A stretch of DNA of 64,000 nucleotides from Mucilaginibacter ginsenosidivorax (GCF_007971525.1 NZ_CP042437.1:1798001-1862000), one strand, 5' to 3'; counted from the first letter of the stretch, positions 24,699 through 33,995 are shown. Made by a program: numbers and translations. Notes: generated by a model not told the origin, from the letters alone.

Positions 24699-26543
24699 AT
24701 GAGTATTTCAATTCCTGAACTTTTGGTTAATGACGGGTTTATCACACCAGGCGATCAGGTAAAAATCAAAAGTTTTTCAGAAAGATCAGGTATGGCCTAT
24801 GTTAAAATAGCGCTTAACTTTGGTTACATTTCCCGCAAAAACTATGAACGCTCATTAAGTAACGCCGGTTATCATTTTGCACAAATCCGGGAAGAAGCTT
24901 TTGATACCGAGGTATTAAAAAAGGTTGAACTTAAATTTGCCAACGACCACCTTGCGCTCCCCCTGCGTATAGAAAACAACCGGGTGGTTACGCTTATGGC
25001 CGATCCATCAGACCAGCTTTTTGTCGATTTCATCAGGTTTACCTATGATATGGAACCCGACATTATTGCTGCCTATGATTTGGATATTACCTGGCTTAGC
25101 CACAAATTACTGGGCGAAAAATACGTTAAGGCATCCGTTTATGAATTGATGAGGCGCGACCCGAAAAGTTCAGCTTCTACCACTTTCACAACCCCTCAAC
25201 TGGCATTTATTTTTATATTACTGGGCGTCATAGCGGCCGGGATGGTTTTAAACTTTAAAAACACATCAATTGCCATCAACGTAGTTATCAGTATGTTTTT
25301 CCTGGTGGCTATTACCTTTAAACTGTTCCTGGCCCTGGTGGGGTCGCGGTTTGAATTACACCAGGCGGTAACCAAGGATGAAGTACGCGATGTTGTTGAT
25401 ACCGAACTACCCCTTTACACCGTGCTGCTGCCGGTATATAAAGAAGACAAACTCATCAAAAAACTGATCTGGAACCTGCAAAGCCTCGATTATCCCCGCG
25501 AAATGCTGGATATAAAGTTACTGATTGAAGAAGATGATGATAAAACGTTAAAAGCTGTTCAAAACCTTGATTTCCCTGCTGTTTTCGAGGTGATTGTGGT
25601 GCCTTTTCACATGCCTAAAACCAAGCCCAAAGCTTGCAATTACGGCCTTCATTTTTCGAGGGGTAAATTTTTGACTATTTATGATGCCGAGGATATCCCC
25701 GATACCGATCAGCTTAAAAAAGTAGTTACCTTATTTGCCAAGCTGCCCGATCATTACATTTGTATTCAAAGCGCGCTTAATTATTTTAACCGCAATGAAA
25801 ACTTCCTTACCCGTATGTTTACCCTTGAGTACTCATACTGGTTTGATTATATGTTGCCCGGCTTAGATACCCTTGATATTCCAATCCCCTTAGGCGGCAC
25901 CAGTAACCACTTTAAAATGGATGCCCTTATTGAACTTGGCGCCTGGGACCCCTTTAACGTAACCGAAGATGCCGACCTTGGTGTGCGTGCTTACGCCAAA
26001 GGTTATAAAATAGCCATCATCAATTCAACCACCTACGAAGAGGCTAACAACGAACCCATTAACTGGATCAGGCAGCGCTCAAGATGGATAAAGGGCTATA
26101 TGCAAACCTACCTGGTACACATGCGCAACCCTATTGAATTGATCAGGAAGATTGGCTTTAAAGGTTTTTTAGGCTTCAACTTTTTTATCGGTGCCACATC
26201 AGCCACGTTTTTGGTTTACCCGCTGTTATTAGCCATATTTATCTGCTACCTGGTTTTCGATTTTTCAACCATCCGCACCCTGTTTCCTGATTGGGTTTTG
26301 TTTATGGCTATATTTAATTTGATGGTGGGCAACATCCTGATGATATATGTAAATATGATGGCCGTATTTAAACGCCGCTATTTTGAACTGATATTGTTTG
26401 CCCTTGCCAACCCGGTTTATTGGTTAATGCACTCGGCAGCGGCCTATATGGGTTTATACCAGCTGATAACCAATCCGTTTTATTGGGAAAAAACCAATCA
26501 TGGTTTAAGTAAAGTTAATAACCCTACAAACGTTGTTAAATAA
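24699..26543 (+). CDS. Family 2 glycosyltransferase (cellulose-synthase-like) with MshEN/GSPII_E-like N-terminus
   Basis: The 614-residue protein starts with a domain like the N-terminus of type II secretion ATPases (MshEN/GSPII_E_N, about 1-140), with two half-motifs LLVNDGFITPGDQ and IALNFGYISRKNYE. Two transmembrane helices follow (165-212). The GT2 catalytic domain then spans about 236-500, with VLLPVYKED, the DXD-like DAED at 329-332, TED at 422-424 and QRSRW at 459-463. Four further helices lie at the C-terminus. These are the signatures of processive synthases that polymerise and extrude a glycan. MshEN domains in other proteins can bind cyclic di-GMP, and this one looks degenerate. 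There is no PilZ domain. Confidence 0.9.
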   Translation: MSISIPELLVNDGFITPGDQVKIKSFSERSGMAYVKIALNFGYISRKNYERSLSNAGYHFAQIREEAFDTEVLKKVELKFANDHLALPLRIENNRVVTLMADPSDQLFVDFIRFTYDMEPDIIAAYDLDITWLSHKLLGEKYVKASVYELMRRDPKSSASTTFTTPQLAFIFILLGVIAAGMVLNFKNTSIAINVVISMFFLVAITFKLFLALVGSRFELHQAVTKDEVRDVVDTELPLYTVLLPVYKEDKLIKKLIWNLQSLDYPREMLDIKLLIEEDDDKTLKAVQNLDFPAVFEVIVVPFHMPKTKPKACNYGLHFSRGKFLTIYDAEDIPDTDQLKKVVTLFAKLPDHYICIQSALNYFNRNENFLTRMFTLEYSYWFDYMLPGLDTLDIPIPLGGTSNHFKMDALIELGAWDPFNVTEDADLGVRAYAKGYKIAIINSTTYEEANNEPINWIRQRSRWIKGYMQTYLVHMRNPIELIRKIGFKGFLGFNFFIGATSATFLVYPLLLAIFICYLVFDFSTIRTLFPDWVLFMAIFNLMVGNILMIYVNMMAVFKRRYFELILFALANPVYWLMHSAAAYMGLYQLITNPFYWEKTNHGLSKVNNPTNVVK

Positions 26544-26546
26544 AAA

Positions 26547-28115
26547 ATGAGTATCTCTAAAAGTCAATACCTGTTTATAATAACCGCAATGCTTGCTGTT
26601 TATTACCTGGCAGTGGGCATTTACATGAACCATTTGGGCTATTATAACCAGGAGAGTATATTTTATATAGAAAAAACGAAGATCATTTTTGAGGGCCTTG
26701 GCAATCGTATTAAAGTAATGGGGCTCACATCGCCATTATTACCCTTTTATTGTTCTATAATTTTCAGTTCTGTAAGTACGTTCCTGGCACCGGTAATAGC
26801 ATCGGCCCTGGGTACTGCCGTTTTATTTTACATACTTGCATCTACGTTAAAAACGCGTATCCAGCACGATGATTTTTATTTTTACATATTTGTAGCCCTG
26901 TTTTTTTTACACCCCGGTATCATCTATGTGGCTGCATCGGGCAAGGCTATTTACCTGGTGCTTATCAGCTTTTTCCTGTTCTTTTTTAACCTGCTAAAGT
27001 TTTACCGGTCCAATACAACTTTTCACGTATCGTTGGCCAGTATTTCGCTGGTGATACTTATTTTTTGCGATTATAAGTTTGTATGGCTCTGCCTCTTCTT
27101 TATACCGCTGGTATTGGCTATTACTTTACAAAGCTTAAACCTTGGCGAAAAGGAATCCATTTTCCGCCTGTTTTTAAGTTTTAACAGTCCATCGCTGCGC
27201 CGTAAACTCATCAGCAAAACCTTCGCAATCTATATTATCCTGTTTATTTTGCCCATTGCCTCCATCATTTCGTATAAGCTGCTCAACCTAACCCACTCCA
27301 ACGATCTTAACTACTTTATCGAAAGCCCCTATGCCACCTGGAATGTATTGGTTGATAAACTAAACTACGATATTACAACAGCGGCAACCAACTATCAACT
27401 GCCCGAACTTTCGGTACTGGTATCCGTAAGGGTTATTTATTTTTGCCCGCTTATTTTGATAGCTATATATCTTTTCCGCGAAAGTACTTACCAGGCTTTA
27501 ACTATTTTAACCCCTTTTGCGTTTATCGAATTTTTGCATATCAAATACGATAAGCTATATATTACTTATGAGTACTACCTCATTTTCCTTATACTATCAT
27601 TGCTTTGTCTTATTTTTAAGGCGCTGGTAGTTCAAAATCAAAAAGTTTTTAAAATAATTGTTTTGGTTGCGGCGCTATCTACATTTTACACCGGTTACTC
27701 ATTTTTAAAAGGATCATTTATTCATGACGAAAAGGCATTTATAACCACACTTGTGAGCGGCGAGCATAATATGGACCAGATTGAAATTATGGATATGGCG
27801 GGCTACATCAACACCTTGCCCAAAAACTCGCATGTACTGGTGGACGATGCCATAGCATACCCGATTGCCGCGTTTACCAACGATATCAGGAGGTTAACCC
27901 TACCCTACCAGGACCTGTTTTTAAGTGCCATTGAAACGCCCTACCGGTATGATGATTACATACTGATTGCGACGGCCAAAAATCCGTTTACCGGTTATAC
28001 ACAGCTTAACAATAAGTATATCCCAGCCATTCGTATTGTAAATAGCGGCGTTAACTACCGCCGCGTTCATGAAACCAATAACTGGGTACTGTACAAAATT
28101 ATCTCCATCCAATAA
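26547..28115 (+). CDS. Polytopic membrane protein of the polysaccharide operon
   Basis: This 522-residue protein has about ten hydrophobic helices (first at 7-25, last near 370-390) and a C-terminal soluble part of about 110 residues (DQIEIMDMAGYINTLPKNSH, then IRIVNSGVNYRRVHETNNWV). The layout resembles GT-C-fold proteins such as ArnT/PMT-like mannosyltransferases, but the first loop lacks a clear DD/DE motif, so catalysis is unproven. It starts three bases after the GT2 stop, which implies tight coupling. It may be an accessory transferase or a modification or export subunit. Confidence 0.75.
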   Translation: MSISKSQYLFIITAMLAVYYLAVGIYMNHLGYYNQESIFYIEKTKIIFEGLGNRIKVMGLTSPLLPFYCSIIFSSVSTFLAPVIASALGTAVLFYILASTLKTRIQHDDFYFYIFVALFFLHPGIIYVAASGKAIYLVLISFFLFFFNLLKFYRSNTTFHVSLASISLVILIFCDYKFVWLCLFFIPLVLAITLQSLNLGEKESIFRLFLSFNSPSLRRKLISKTFAIYIILFILPIASIISYKLLNLTHSNDLNYFIESPYATWNVLVDKLNYDITTAATNYQLPELSVLVSVRVIYFCPLILIAIYLFRESTYQALTILTPFAFIEFLHIKYDKLYITYEYYLIFLILSLLCLIFKALVVQNQKVFKIIVLVAALSTFYTGYSFLKGSFIHDEKAFITTLVSGEHNMDQIEIMDMAGYINTLPKNSHVLVDDAIAYPIAAFTNDIRRLTLPYQDLFLSAIETPYRYDDYILIATAKNPFTGYTQLNNKYIPAIRIVNSGVNYRRVHETNNWVLYKIISIQ

Positions 28116-28152
28116 AATTGAACTATTAACTATTGACTGACTTATATTAACC

Positions 28153-28184
28153 AAGACCTGCTTGACAAAAAGCAGGTCTTTTAT
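28153..28184 (+). terminator. Rho-independent terminator of the polysaccharide operon
   Basis: An eleven-base stem, AAGACCTGCTT / AAGCAGGTCTT, has a short GACAAA loop followed by TTAT. It closes the operon that begins at the sensor kinase. Confidence 0.85.
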
Positions 28185-28205
28185 GTTTAAAGGCAATAAT
28201 CAATA

Positions 28206-28586
28206 TCACACGGCAGCATCCAGTACAGGCGTACCCATTACAAACCATGCTTTACTAATTTTATCGCCGGCCACCTCGTAAATACAAAGCGCCTCAACAT
28301 GCCCAGGCCCATCAGGAAAAGTACGGGATACCAGCTCAAAATCCACAACTTTATTGTTGAGCACCGTACGGGTGAGCAGCTTACCAAACAAATCGGGCTC
28401 CCCGAACCTTACCAGGTGCCTTTCGCGAATGGCAGCAGCTCCGCTGGCCAGCAGTGTATCCGGGAATTCATAATACAGGGCATCATCGGCCCAACAGGTC
28501 ATAAACAAATCTATATCCTTTGCATTATAGGCATCCAGTTGTTTTTTTACTACTTGTTCAATAGCAGTTTGTGCGGTGTTTTCCAT
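28206..28586 (-). CDS. SnoaL/NTF2-like protein
   Basis: This 126-residue protein has the cone-like NTF2 pattern: an N-terminal helix (AIEQVVKKQLDAYNAKDIDLFMTCWADD), YEFPDTLLASGAAAIRERH, then strands ending with VEALCIYEVAGDKISKAWFV. Members are steroid-isomerase-like enzymes or small-molecule binders. No catalytic pair can be assigned. It is adjacent to, and on the same strand as, the Gly/Cys-tailed membrane protein, but 63 bases separate them. Confidence 0.8.
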   Translation of the reverse strand: MENTAQTAIEQVVKKQLDAYNAKDIDLFMTCWADDALYYEFPDTLLASGAAAIRERHLVRFGEPDLFGKLLTRTVLNNKVVDFELVSRTFPDGPGHVEALCIYEVAGDKISKAWFVMGTPVLDAAV

Positions 28587-28649
28587 TGGTAATTTATTGG
28601 TGCAGCTAATATAGATGTTGTGGGATGATAATATGCATAACTGGCTTTA

Positions 28650-29468
28650 TTAGTGCCCTCCTCCACCACAGCCGCTACAACCCGAAGACGAGCAGCCCGA
28701 GCAACCGCTGCCGCAACCGCTGTGCCCACCGCAGCCATGTGAATCACCGTGACCTGAATGGCCACCATGGTGGCCGCCATCCGTGTCGCCGCCGCAGCCG
28801 CTATTACCATTATTGTTGTTTTTACCATCGTCATCGCTGTCATCGCCCCCGTCCTTGTAAACTGCCACAACCACCAGCACAATAACTCCTGTCATAATAG
28901 CCAACGCTATGTTGGTTTCTGATGCCTGTATAAATAAACCTGCGACAACAACCAGCATCAGTAAAATAACAACCTGGCTCATATTCCGGGGCTTGGGCAG
29001 CAGCCAGTACCTACCCACGTTTACCCGCCTGAAATTGATATCTGTAAAGCGGCTTTTATTGTTGTGCCAGATATCTGCCGGAGGCGCATTGCCAAAAGCC
29101 TGGGTATACAACTGATGCGTATGGGTGTAATAACCATCGAATTTAACGGCCTCGGCCTGGCCTCCTTTGGTTGGATTATGATGTATTTGCCGGCCCAGGG
29201 TATCGCGGCATAAATCGTTCCAGTACGATTGGGTGAAGGTTAAATGCAGGTGCCAGGCCTGATCTACCGGATCAGACGGGGTTACCCCGCCGGGAGTGAT
29301 GCAACACAGGAAAATGAATTTTTTATATTCTTCAATCACGCGCAGGGCATAGTTGCGGGGCCAGCCATTTTCGCGGGCCAGCCTATCCGAAAATTTAAAA
29401 TCGACGCCGGGTTTATCTAAATTAAAACTTTGAATCTTTTGCCAGAGTAACTCTTGAGCAGGTATCAT
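28650..29468 (-). CDS. Membrane protein with GRDP-like N-terminus and Gly/Cys/His-rich tail
   Basis: This 272-residue protein has residues 1-150 matching the glycine-rich-domain-protein-like family: YKKFIFLCCITPGGVTPSD, VDQAWHLHLTFTQSYWNDLC and NPTKGGQAEAVKFDGYY. Two transmembrane helices follow near 165-185 and 188-205. The final 60 residues are acidic (DGGDDSDDDG) and then extremely rich in Gly, His and Cys, in repeats of SGCSGCG. Similar tails occur in TIGR04222-type membrane proteins. The cysteines and histidines could bind metal or cross-link. Function unknown. Confidence 0.75.
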   Translation of the reverse strand: MIPAQELLWQKIQSFNLDKPGVDFKFSDRLARENGWPRNYALRVIEEYKKFIFLCCITPGGVTPSDPVDQAWHLHLTFTQSYWNDLCRDTLGRQIHHNPTKGGQAEAVKFDGYYTHTHQLYTQAFGNAPPADIWHNNKSRFTDINFRRVNVGRYWLLPKPRNMSQVVILLMLVVVAGLFIQASETNIALAIMTGVIVLVVVAVYKDGGDDSDDDGKNNNNGNSGCGGDTDGGHHGGHSGHGDSHGCGGHSGCGSGCSGCSSSGCSGCGGGGH

Positions 29469-29600
29469 GATGGTGCAGGTTATCTGGTTTAAATGTAGTT
29501 AAACGGCGGGAGAAGAAAAAGAGCCTCCTCTTTTCGCTTTGCTATCAAGCTATTCCCCCGCTGGGCTACTGTGTGTACACATCTTTAAAACAAAAGAAAA

Positions 29601-29732
29601 TGTCATTTCGACCGAGGTACGAGGAGAAATCCTATACGTCATGCATTCAACCACGCAAGTTTGCAAGCATGACGTATAGGATTTCTCCTCACGCCAACAC
29701 TCAAAGCCCTCCCCGGTTCGTTCGAAATGACA
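29601..29732. repeat. Palindromic miniature element (TGTCATTTCGA ends), copy 1
   Basis: The outer ends are TGTCATTTCGA and TCGAAATGACA, and an inner palindrome pairs GAGAAATCCTATACGTCATGC with its inverse. The element carries no gene. It is closely similar over its whole length to the copy at 39248-39402, including CATTCAACCA and AAGTTTG in the loop. Flanking sequences (GTGTACACATCTTT / AAAGATGTGTACAC) add a further inverted pair. Confidence 0.85.
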
Positions 29733-29837
29733 TTTTTTTTTATTATTGGTACGTTTCCAAAAGATGTGTACACGCCGTAGCCCGCTGGGGGAGAAAATCA
29801 AAAAACGAAAGTTAAACAATATCGACTAATAAATTTT

Positions 29838-29900
29838 GAATATCGAAGACCCAACTTTCTCATTCATTATTCGATATTGGACATTCGGTGTTCGATATTT
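29838..29900. repeat. Phrase-type repeat (AATATCGAA / TTCGATATT), copy 1
   Basis: The repeat starts GAATATCGAAGAC and ends with ATTGGACATTCGGTGTTCG and ATATT. Related copies lie at 33878-33961 and 34886-34967. It lies downstream of the outer-membrane barrel gene (converging side). Confidence 0.65.
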
Positions 29901-29937
29901 ATCGTAAGCTTATTCTTAAACCCGATAATCTTCCCTA

Positions 29938-32610
29938 TCACAAATTAAACATCACCTTAGCCAGCAACATTCTCCCCGGAATATTGTACGTGCTTGACGT
30001 AAACACATTGGCCGACAAGTATAGCGAGGTATAGTTTTTTACGTTGAACAGGTTTTGGGCGGTTAGCTGTACATCTATTTTAGGTTTGCTGAATTTGTAG
30101 CGCATAGTTGCATCGGCAAAAAAGTATTTAAGATCATTGGCCTGTTGCTGGTGGGTGTAATAATGATCGGCAGCGATGTTGAATTGCAGGGTATTAAGCG
30201 GATTATATTCAATGGCGGCGGTTTGGATAAGCCGCTGAAATTTGCTGCTGCCCGCAACCGCTGTTGATTTGCTGGTGATTTGGCTGTAATTGGCCTTATA
30301 GCTTAAATTAACTTTGCTGCTCAGCTTGCTTTCGGCCCCAACGTTCAACGTTTCGCCTACGGTATTGAAGGGCAGGATAAGCCCGTTTTGCAGCTGGTTT
30401 AGCCGCGCAGTTTGCCAGGAAGCCCCGGCGCTGAAAGTGGTTTGCAAATCAAAATTATACTTGCTGATGTAGCCGCTAACCGCCCATGCATCGGTTTTAT
30501 TATCATAGGGCAGTACCACCCGTTGCTGCAGGTTATTGGTTAATATGCTGGCTGCGATATTGTTGGCGTAAATATGGCTGTAATTAACATTCAGGCTGAA
30601 AAAGAACAGCGTAATGGCTTTGCGGTAGTTAAAACCCAGGCCCGCGTTTTGGCTCTGGCGCTCGGTAAGGTCGGCACTGTTGGCGTACAGCGTGCGGTAA
30701 TTGGTGAGGATATAGCCACGGTACACATCCTGGATGCTGCCAATATTGTTGCGCAAACCATAGTTCAGGGTAAAATAATTTTCGATGCCGCTTTGGTATT
30801 TTACATATAGCCGCGGGTTAAAGTACAAGCGGTTAAGGCTGTTACTTAACTGGTAGTAATCATCGTTGTAGTGGGTTTGCTGCCAGCTGAAGGGCAGGCT
30901 GGCCTCTATTTTCAGAATTTTGCCGGGTATGTCAAAATCTGCTTCGGCGTAAGCCTTGTTACGGCTCCAGTTTAAGCTATTGCGGGTACTATCGCCAACC
31001 GGGTTAACCACATTATTTTGCTGGGTAACCAACAACCCCGAGTTTAACGTTTGCGACTGGCTGCTAAACCCTGCCTTATAGCTTTGTGTTATATGCTGCC
31101 CTGGTATTTTATAAGCCAAATAATTATTGCTGAACCATGTAGGGATATTTACTGTTTGGGTAAGCAACGAATAACTAACACCGTTGTTAAAAATATCCGG
31201 GTTAAGGTTTGGCTCAATAATCCGGCTCTCGGGTTCAGATGTACGGTTGATGTAACTATACACTTCCATAATCTTATCGTTGTGGAAGGTTTTCATCCAA
31301 TTAAGCTCGTTTGAAAAATTGAACAAATTATCCTTAAACGTTTGGTTTACGGGTACGCCATTGCTCACCAGGTTTGAGTACGAGGTGTTGTGGTTATAAT
31401 CGGTTACCAGGTTATCGTTCAGGTAATATTTGTTTTGGTTAACGTTCAGGGTAAACTGGGTATGGATTAAATCGGGCCGCCATTTGTTGTTTTGCTTTTC
31501 GGTATAGCGTATGGTATCACCGGGCAGGTAAACCTCGCTCAGGCGGCTGTAATCCTGGTGCTGGCTATCGCGCAGGTATGATATATTGGCCCGCAGCTGC
31601 ACATCTTTTTTCAGGTTAACCAGGTTGTTAAGGTTAACTATGCCCGATTGATTAAACAAATACCTGTTACGCGGCAAATCCGGGTCGCCGGCGGTACCTA
31701 AGGACAATACCGTACCGGGCTGATCATTATCCAGGCGCTGCATGTGCTCGGCCGAATTATGCGACACCAAATCGCCGGCCACATCATAGCCCGTGTTGTT
31801 GCCGCGCAGGTAATTAATAGCCTTGTATTTATCCTTAAACATCATGGCATTCAAGTCTTCATCGTACTTTTTGGGTAGGCCCGCGCCTATGGTCTCCTGG
31901 CCTATCAGCTGCAGTTTGGCATCTTTTTTTATGGTGAGGTTAAGGGCCACATCTTCGCTTACCACCTTATCGCGCAGCATTTTTACGGGCTGATGGTTTT
32001 CCATCACCTGCACCTGGTCAACCACGCCATGGGGTATAGTGCCCGTGGCAATATTATATTTATCGTCCAGCAGATTATCGCCGCCTATGTACAGGTTTGA
32101 TATAGCCTTGCCATTGTAGCTTATTTTGCCATCCTTGGCTACATCGATGCCGGGCAGCTTTTTAATTACATCGCCGATAACTCTATCCTGCGGGCTGCTA
32201 AAATCCGACACCTTGTAGCTGGTGGTATCGCCGCTAACCCGTAGCCGCGGCCGGTTATTTTTTATGGTAACCCCCTGCAGCTGATGCACCGCGCCCGCAA
32301 GTTTAAAGTTGTAGGGTGTGGTAAAGCCGTTTACCGGAAGCCCCGCTTTTTTAAAGCCTATGCAGCTGGCCTCTAAAGTAAGGCCGTTTTTATCGGCATT
32401 TGCCGGAATACCCAGACTATATAGCCCTCCTGCATCGCTGGTGGTGTAGGCTATAATTAATCCTGCACTGTTTTTAAGGTTGATGCCGGCGTAGCTGATT
32501 GGCTTGCCCAGGCTATCGGTAACTTTGCCTTTGATGCTTTGGCCAAGGCATACCATGCCCATGAGCATCCAAAATATGAACACCCCGGCACTTTTATGCA
32601 GGCGGCTCAT
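29938..32610 (-). CDS. Outer-membrane beta-barrel protein with CarboxypepD_reg-like domain (TonB-receptor-like)
   Basis: This 890-residue protein has a signal peptide (to about residue 24), then a carboxypeptidase-regulatory-like domain (GKVTDSLGKPISYAGINLKN at about 27-110). A plug-like region follows (SSPQDRVIGDVIKKLPGIDV, then GKAISNLYIGGDNLLD). The barrel ends in aromatic-rich strands with a terminal KVMFNL. It resembles TonB-dependent receptors, but no TonB box could be assigned. The start overlaps the GLPGLI gene stop by four bases. GLPGLI/barrel pairs are a recurrent Bacteroidota arrangement whose cargo is unknown. Confidence 0.85.
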   Translation of the reverse strand: MSRLHKSAGVFIFWMLMGMVCLGQSIKGKVTDSLGKPISYAGINLKNSAGLIIAYTTSDAGGLYSLGIPANADKNGLTLEASCIGFKKAGLPVNGFTTPYNFKLAGAVHQLQGVTIKNNRPRLRVSGDTTSYKVSDFSSPQDRVIGDVIKKLPGIDVAKDGKISYNGKAISNLYIGGDNLLDDKYNIATGTIPHGVVDQVQVMENHQPVKMLRDKVVSEDVALNLTIKKDAKLQLIGQETIGAGLPKKYDEDLNAMMFKDKYKAINYLRGNNTGYDVAGDLVSHNSAEHMQRLDNDQPGTVLSLGTAGDPDLPRNRYLFNQSGIVNLNNLVNLKKDVQLRANISYLRDSQHQDYSRLSEVYLPGDTIRYTEKQNNKWRPDLIHTQFTLNVNQNKYYLNDNLVTDYNHNTSYSNLVSNGVPVNQTFKDNLFNFSNELNWMKTFHNDKIMEVYSYINRTSEPESRIIEPNLNPDIFNNGVSYSLLTQTVNIPTWFSNNYLAYKIPGQHITQSYKAGFSSQSQTLNSGLLVTQQNNVVNPVGDSTRNSLNWSRNKAYAEADFDIPGKILKIEASLPFSWQQTHYNDDYYQLSNSLNRLYFNPRLYVKYQSGIENYFTLNYGLRNNIGSIQDVYRGYILTNYRTLYANSADLTERQSQNAGLGFNYRKAITLFFFSLNVNYSHIYANNIAASILTNNLQQRVVLPYDNKTDAWAVSGYISKYNFDLQTTFSAGASWQTARLNQLQNGLILPFNTVGETLNVGAESKLSSKVNLSYKANYSQITSKSTAVAGSSKFQRLIQTAAIEYNPLNTLQFNIAADHYYTHQQQANDLKYFFADATMRYKFSKPKIDVQLTAQNLFNVKNYTSLYLSANVFTSSTYNIPGRMLLAKVMFNL

Positions 32611-33566
32611 TTTTTCTCAGGAAGCTCTAAAGGGTTATTAATTACCGGTCCTGTACCATTTATCTGGATCCTCATCTGCGGGCCACCGCCGCCACCGCCC
32701 GGGCCTTCACCCGGCCCGCCGGCCCGCATGCCGCCGCCCGAGCCTGCCATGGCCGACTGTGCAAAAGCATTAGGATCTTTCCGCATAGCAGCTTCCAGGT
32801 TTCTAAATTCCTTTTCGGTGGTTTTAACAGCATCAGTTGGCAGGGCTATTACATTAGGATCGTCGTTGGCATCGTCCATGCCAATCAGTTTAATTGTGGC
32901 ACCACCCGGAACCGGGGCTTCTGTGGCCGGTTTTGGCGTGTTGGTTACTTCGTCGAGTCCGTCAAATTTAAATACCACCTCTTTATTGGCATCATAAGCC
33001 TCCACAATTAAGCCCGGCAAACCGTTCAGCTTCCACGGGCCGGCGTGAAAAGGCAGATCCGGGCAAAACCAGGCCGTATAGTCCCTGCCCTTGAAATGAC
33101 CGGTTGCTTTTTGGCAATGCAAACCCGAGAAGCTGGCCGTATCGGCGCTTATCTTCCAATCAATCACCGGCATGGGCTCTTCAATCATATACGGGGTTAT
33201 CAGCCGCTCTTTACGTACCAGCTTATGTTGCATCGGAAACTGGTAAAACTCGTTCCGGGTGGTAGGCGCGGCGCCGGTTACTTTAATATTCACCCGACCG
33301 CCATTGCCCTTTTGCTCGGCCATTTGGTCGGCAACCTGTTTTTTCATCAAAGCCTCCTGAATTTTACGGTCATAGCTTTTATAAGCGCTGGAAGTTGCGC
33401 CTACAAACAACACCATATTTTCGGTATATGGTTTATCGCGATGCGTGGTATCGCGCAGGTGCGAAAACTTGTAATGAACAACAGCCCTGGCGGTATCGGG
33501 CTTTTGTGCCTGTACACCCGCCGCAAAGCCAGACAGGCAGGCTAAAAAGAGTATCGTTTTTTTCAT
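32607..33566 (-). CDS. GLPGLI family exported protein
   Basis: This 319-residue protein has a signal peptide (residues 1-20, ending GVQAQ) and the family signature GPWKLNGLPGLIVEAYD near residue 190. It is preceded by FKGRDYTAWFCPDLPF, which is also typical. The C-terminal part is low in complexity: GSGGGMRAGGPGEGPGGGGG and then a proline/asparagine tail. GLPGLI proteins are Bacteroidota-specific and periplasmic or surface-exposed, with unknown function. The four-base overlap with the barrel gene indicates a two-gene operon. A perfect palindrome at 33634-33650 lies 67 bases upstream. Confidence 0.9.
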   Translation of the reverse strand: MKKTILFLACLSGFAAGVQAQKPDTARAVVHYKFSHLRDTTHRDKPYTENMVLFVGATSSAYKSYDRKIQEALMKKQVADQMAEQKGNGGRVNIKVTGAAPTTRNEFYQFPMQHKLVRKERLITPYMIEEPMPVIDWKISADTASFSGLHCQKATGHFKGRDYTAWFCPDLPFHAGPWKLNGLPGLIVEAYDANKEVVFKFDGLDEVTNTPKPATEAPVPGGATIKLIGMDDANDDPNVIALPTDAVKTTEKEFRNLEAAMRKDPNAFAQSAMAGSGGGMRAGGPGEGPGGGGGGPQMRIQINGTGPVINNPLELPEKK

Positions 33567-33633
33567 GATGGTTATAAGGTTATATCTGCTTTTTAATAAT
33601 TACAGATCAAATATAACTAACAGAATAGTTAAA

Positions 33634-33650
33634 CTACGAAACTTTCGTAG
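33634..33650. promoter_or_regulatory. Perfect palindrome upstream of the GLPGLI operon, possible BlaI/MecI-type operator
   Basis: CTACGAAA and TTTCGTAG flank a single C, giving a 17-base perfect dyad. BlaI/MecI-family repressors bind TAC/GTA-bounded dyads of this size, and GLPGLI genes often sit near BlaI-M56 sensor pairs in Bacteroidota. No BlaI gene is in the window, so the assignment is inference. Confidence 0.5.
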
Positions 33651-33724
33651 AATTAACAAATTTTAACAATTGGAGGGTTGGGGCTCGGGTTGTGGGGTTC
33701 CAGTTGCGGGTTGCGGCGGCCGAT

Positions 33725-33808
33725 ATGTCACCCTTTAAGGGCTGTCATGATGCGCCGCATTAACACAGGGCGGTGCCCTGTGTTAACGTATGAGTCCCTT
33801 TCAGGGCC
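33725..33808. repeat. Palindromic repeat (CCCTGAAAGGG type), copy A
   Basis: It contains ATGTCACCCTTTAAGGGC, a central hairpin TTAACACAGGGC / GCCCTGTGTTAA and an end with CCCTTTCAGGGCC. It is homologous in the opposite orientation to 56561-56652. It is non-coding. Confidence 0.75.
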
Positions 33809-33877
33809 ACCAAGCTGAAGAACAGCCTTTTGTTGCCATATACCAGCCCTGAAATAATGGCACAACTTAATGTAAAT

Positions 33878-33961
33878 AATATCGAATATCCGATGTCGAA
33901 TAATGAATTTCGAAGGGCTTTACTTCATCATTCGAAGTTCAATATTGGATGTTCGATATTT
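33878..33961. repeat. Phrase-type repeat (AATATCGAA / TTCGATATT), copy 2
   Basis: The left arm has AATATCGAATATCCGATGTC. The right arm contains TTCAATATTGGATGTTCGA. It is nested between two CCCTGAAAGGG elements in the gap before glpF. Confidence 0.7.
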
Positions 33962-33995
33962 TTCATACTTCATTAATGTGTTAAGTTAGTGAGAT

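Noticed and set aside
29560..29819. Open frames inside the miniature element
   Set aside because: They are read through the palindrome on both strands and have mirror-image composition.
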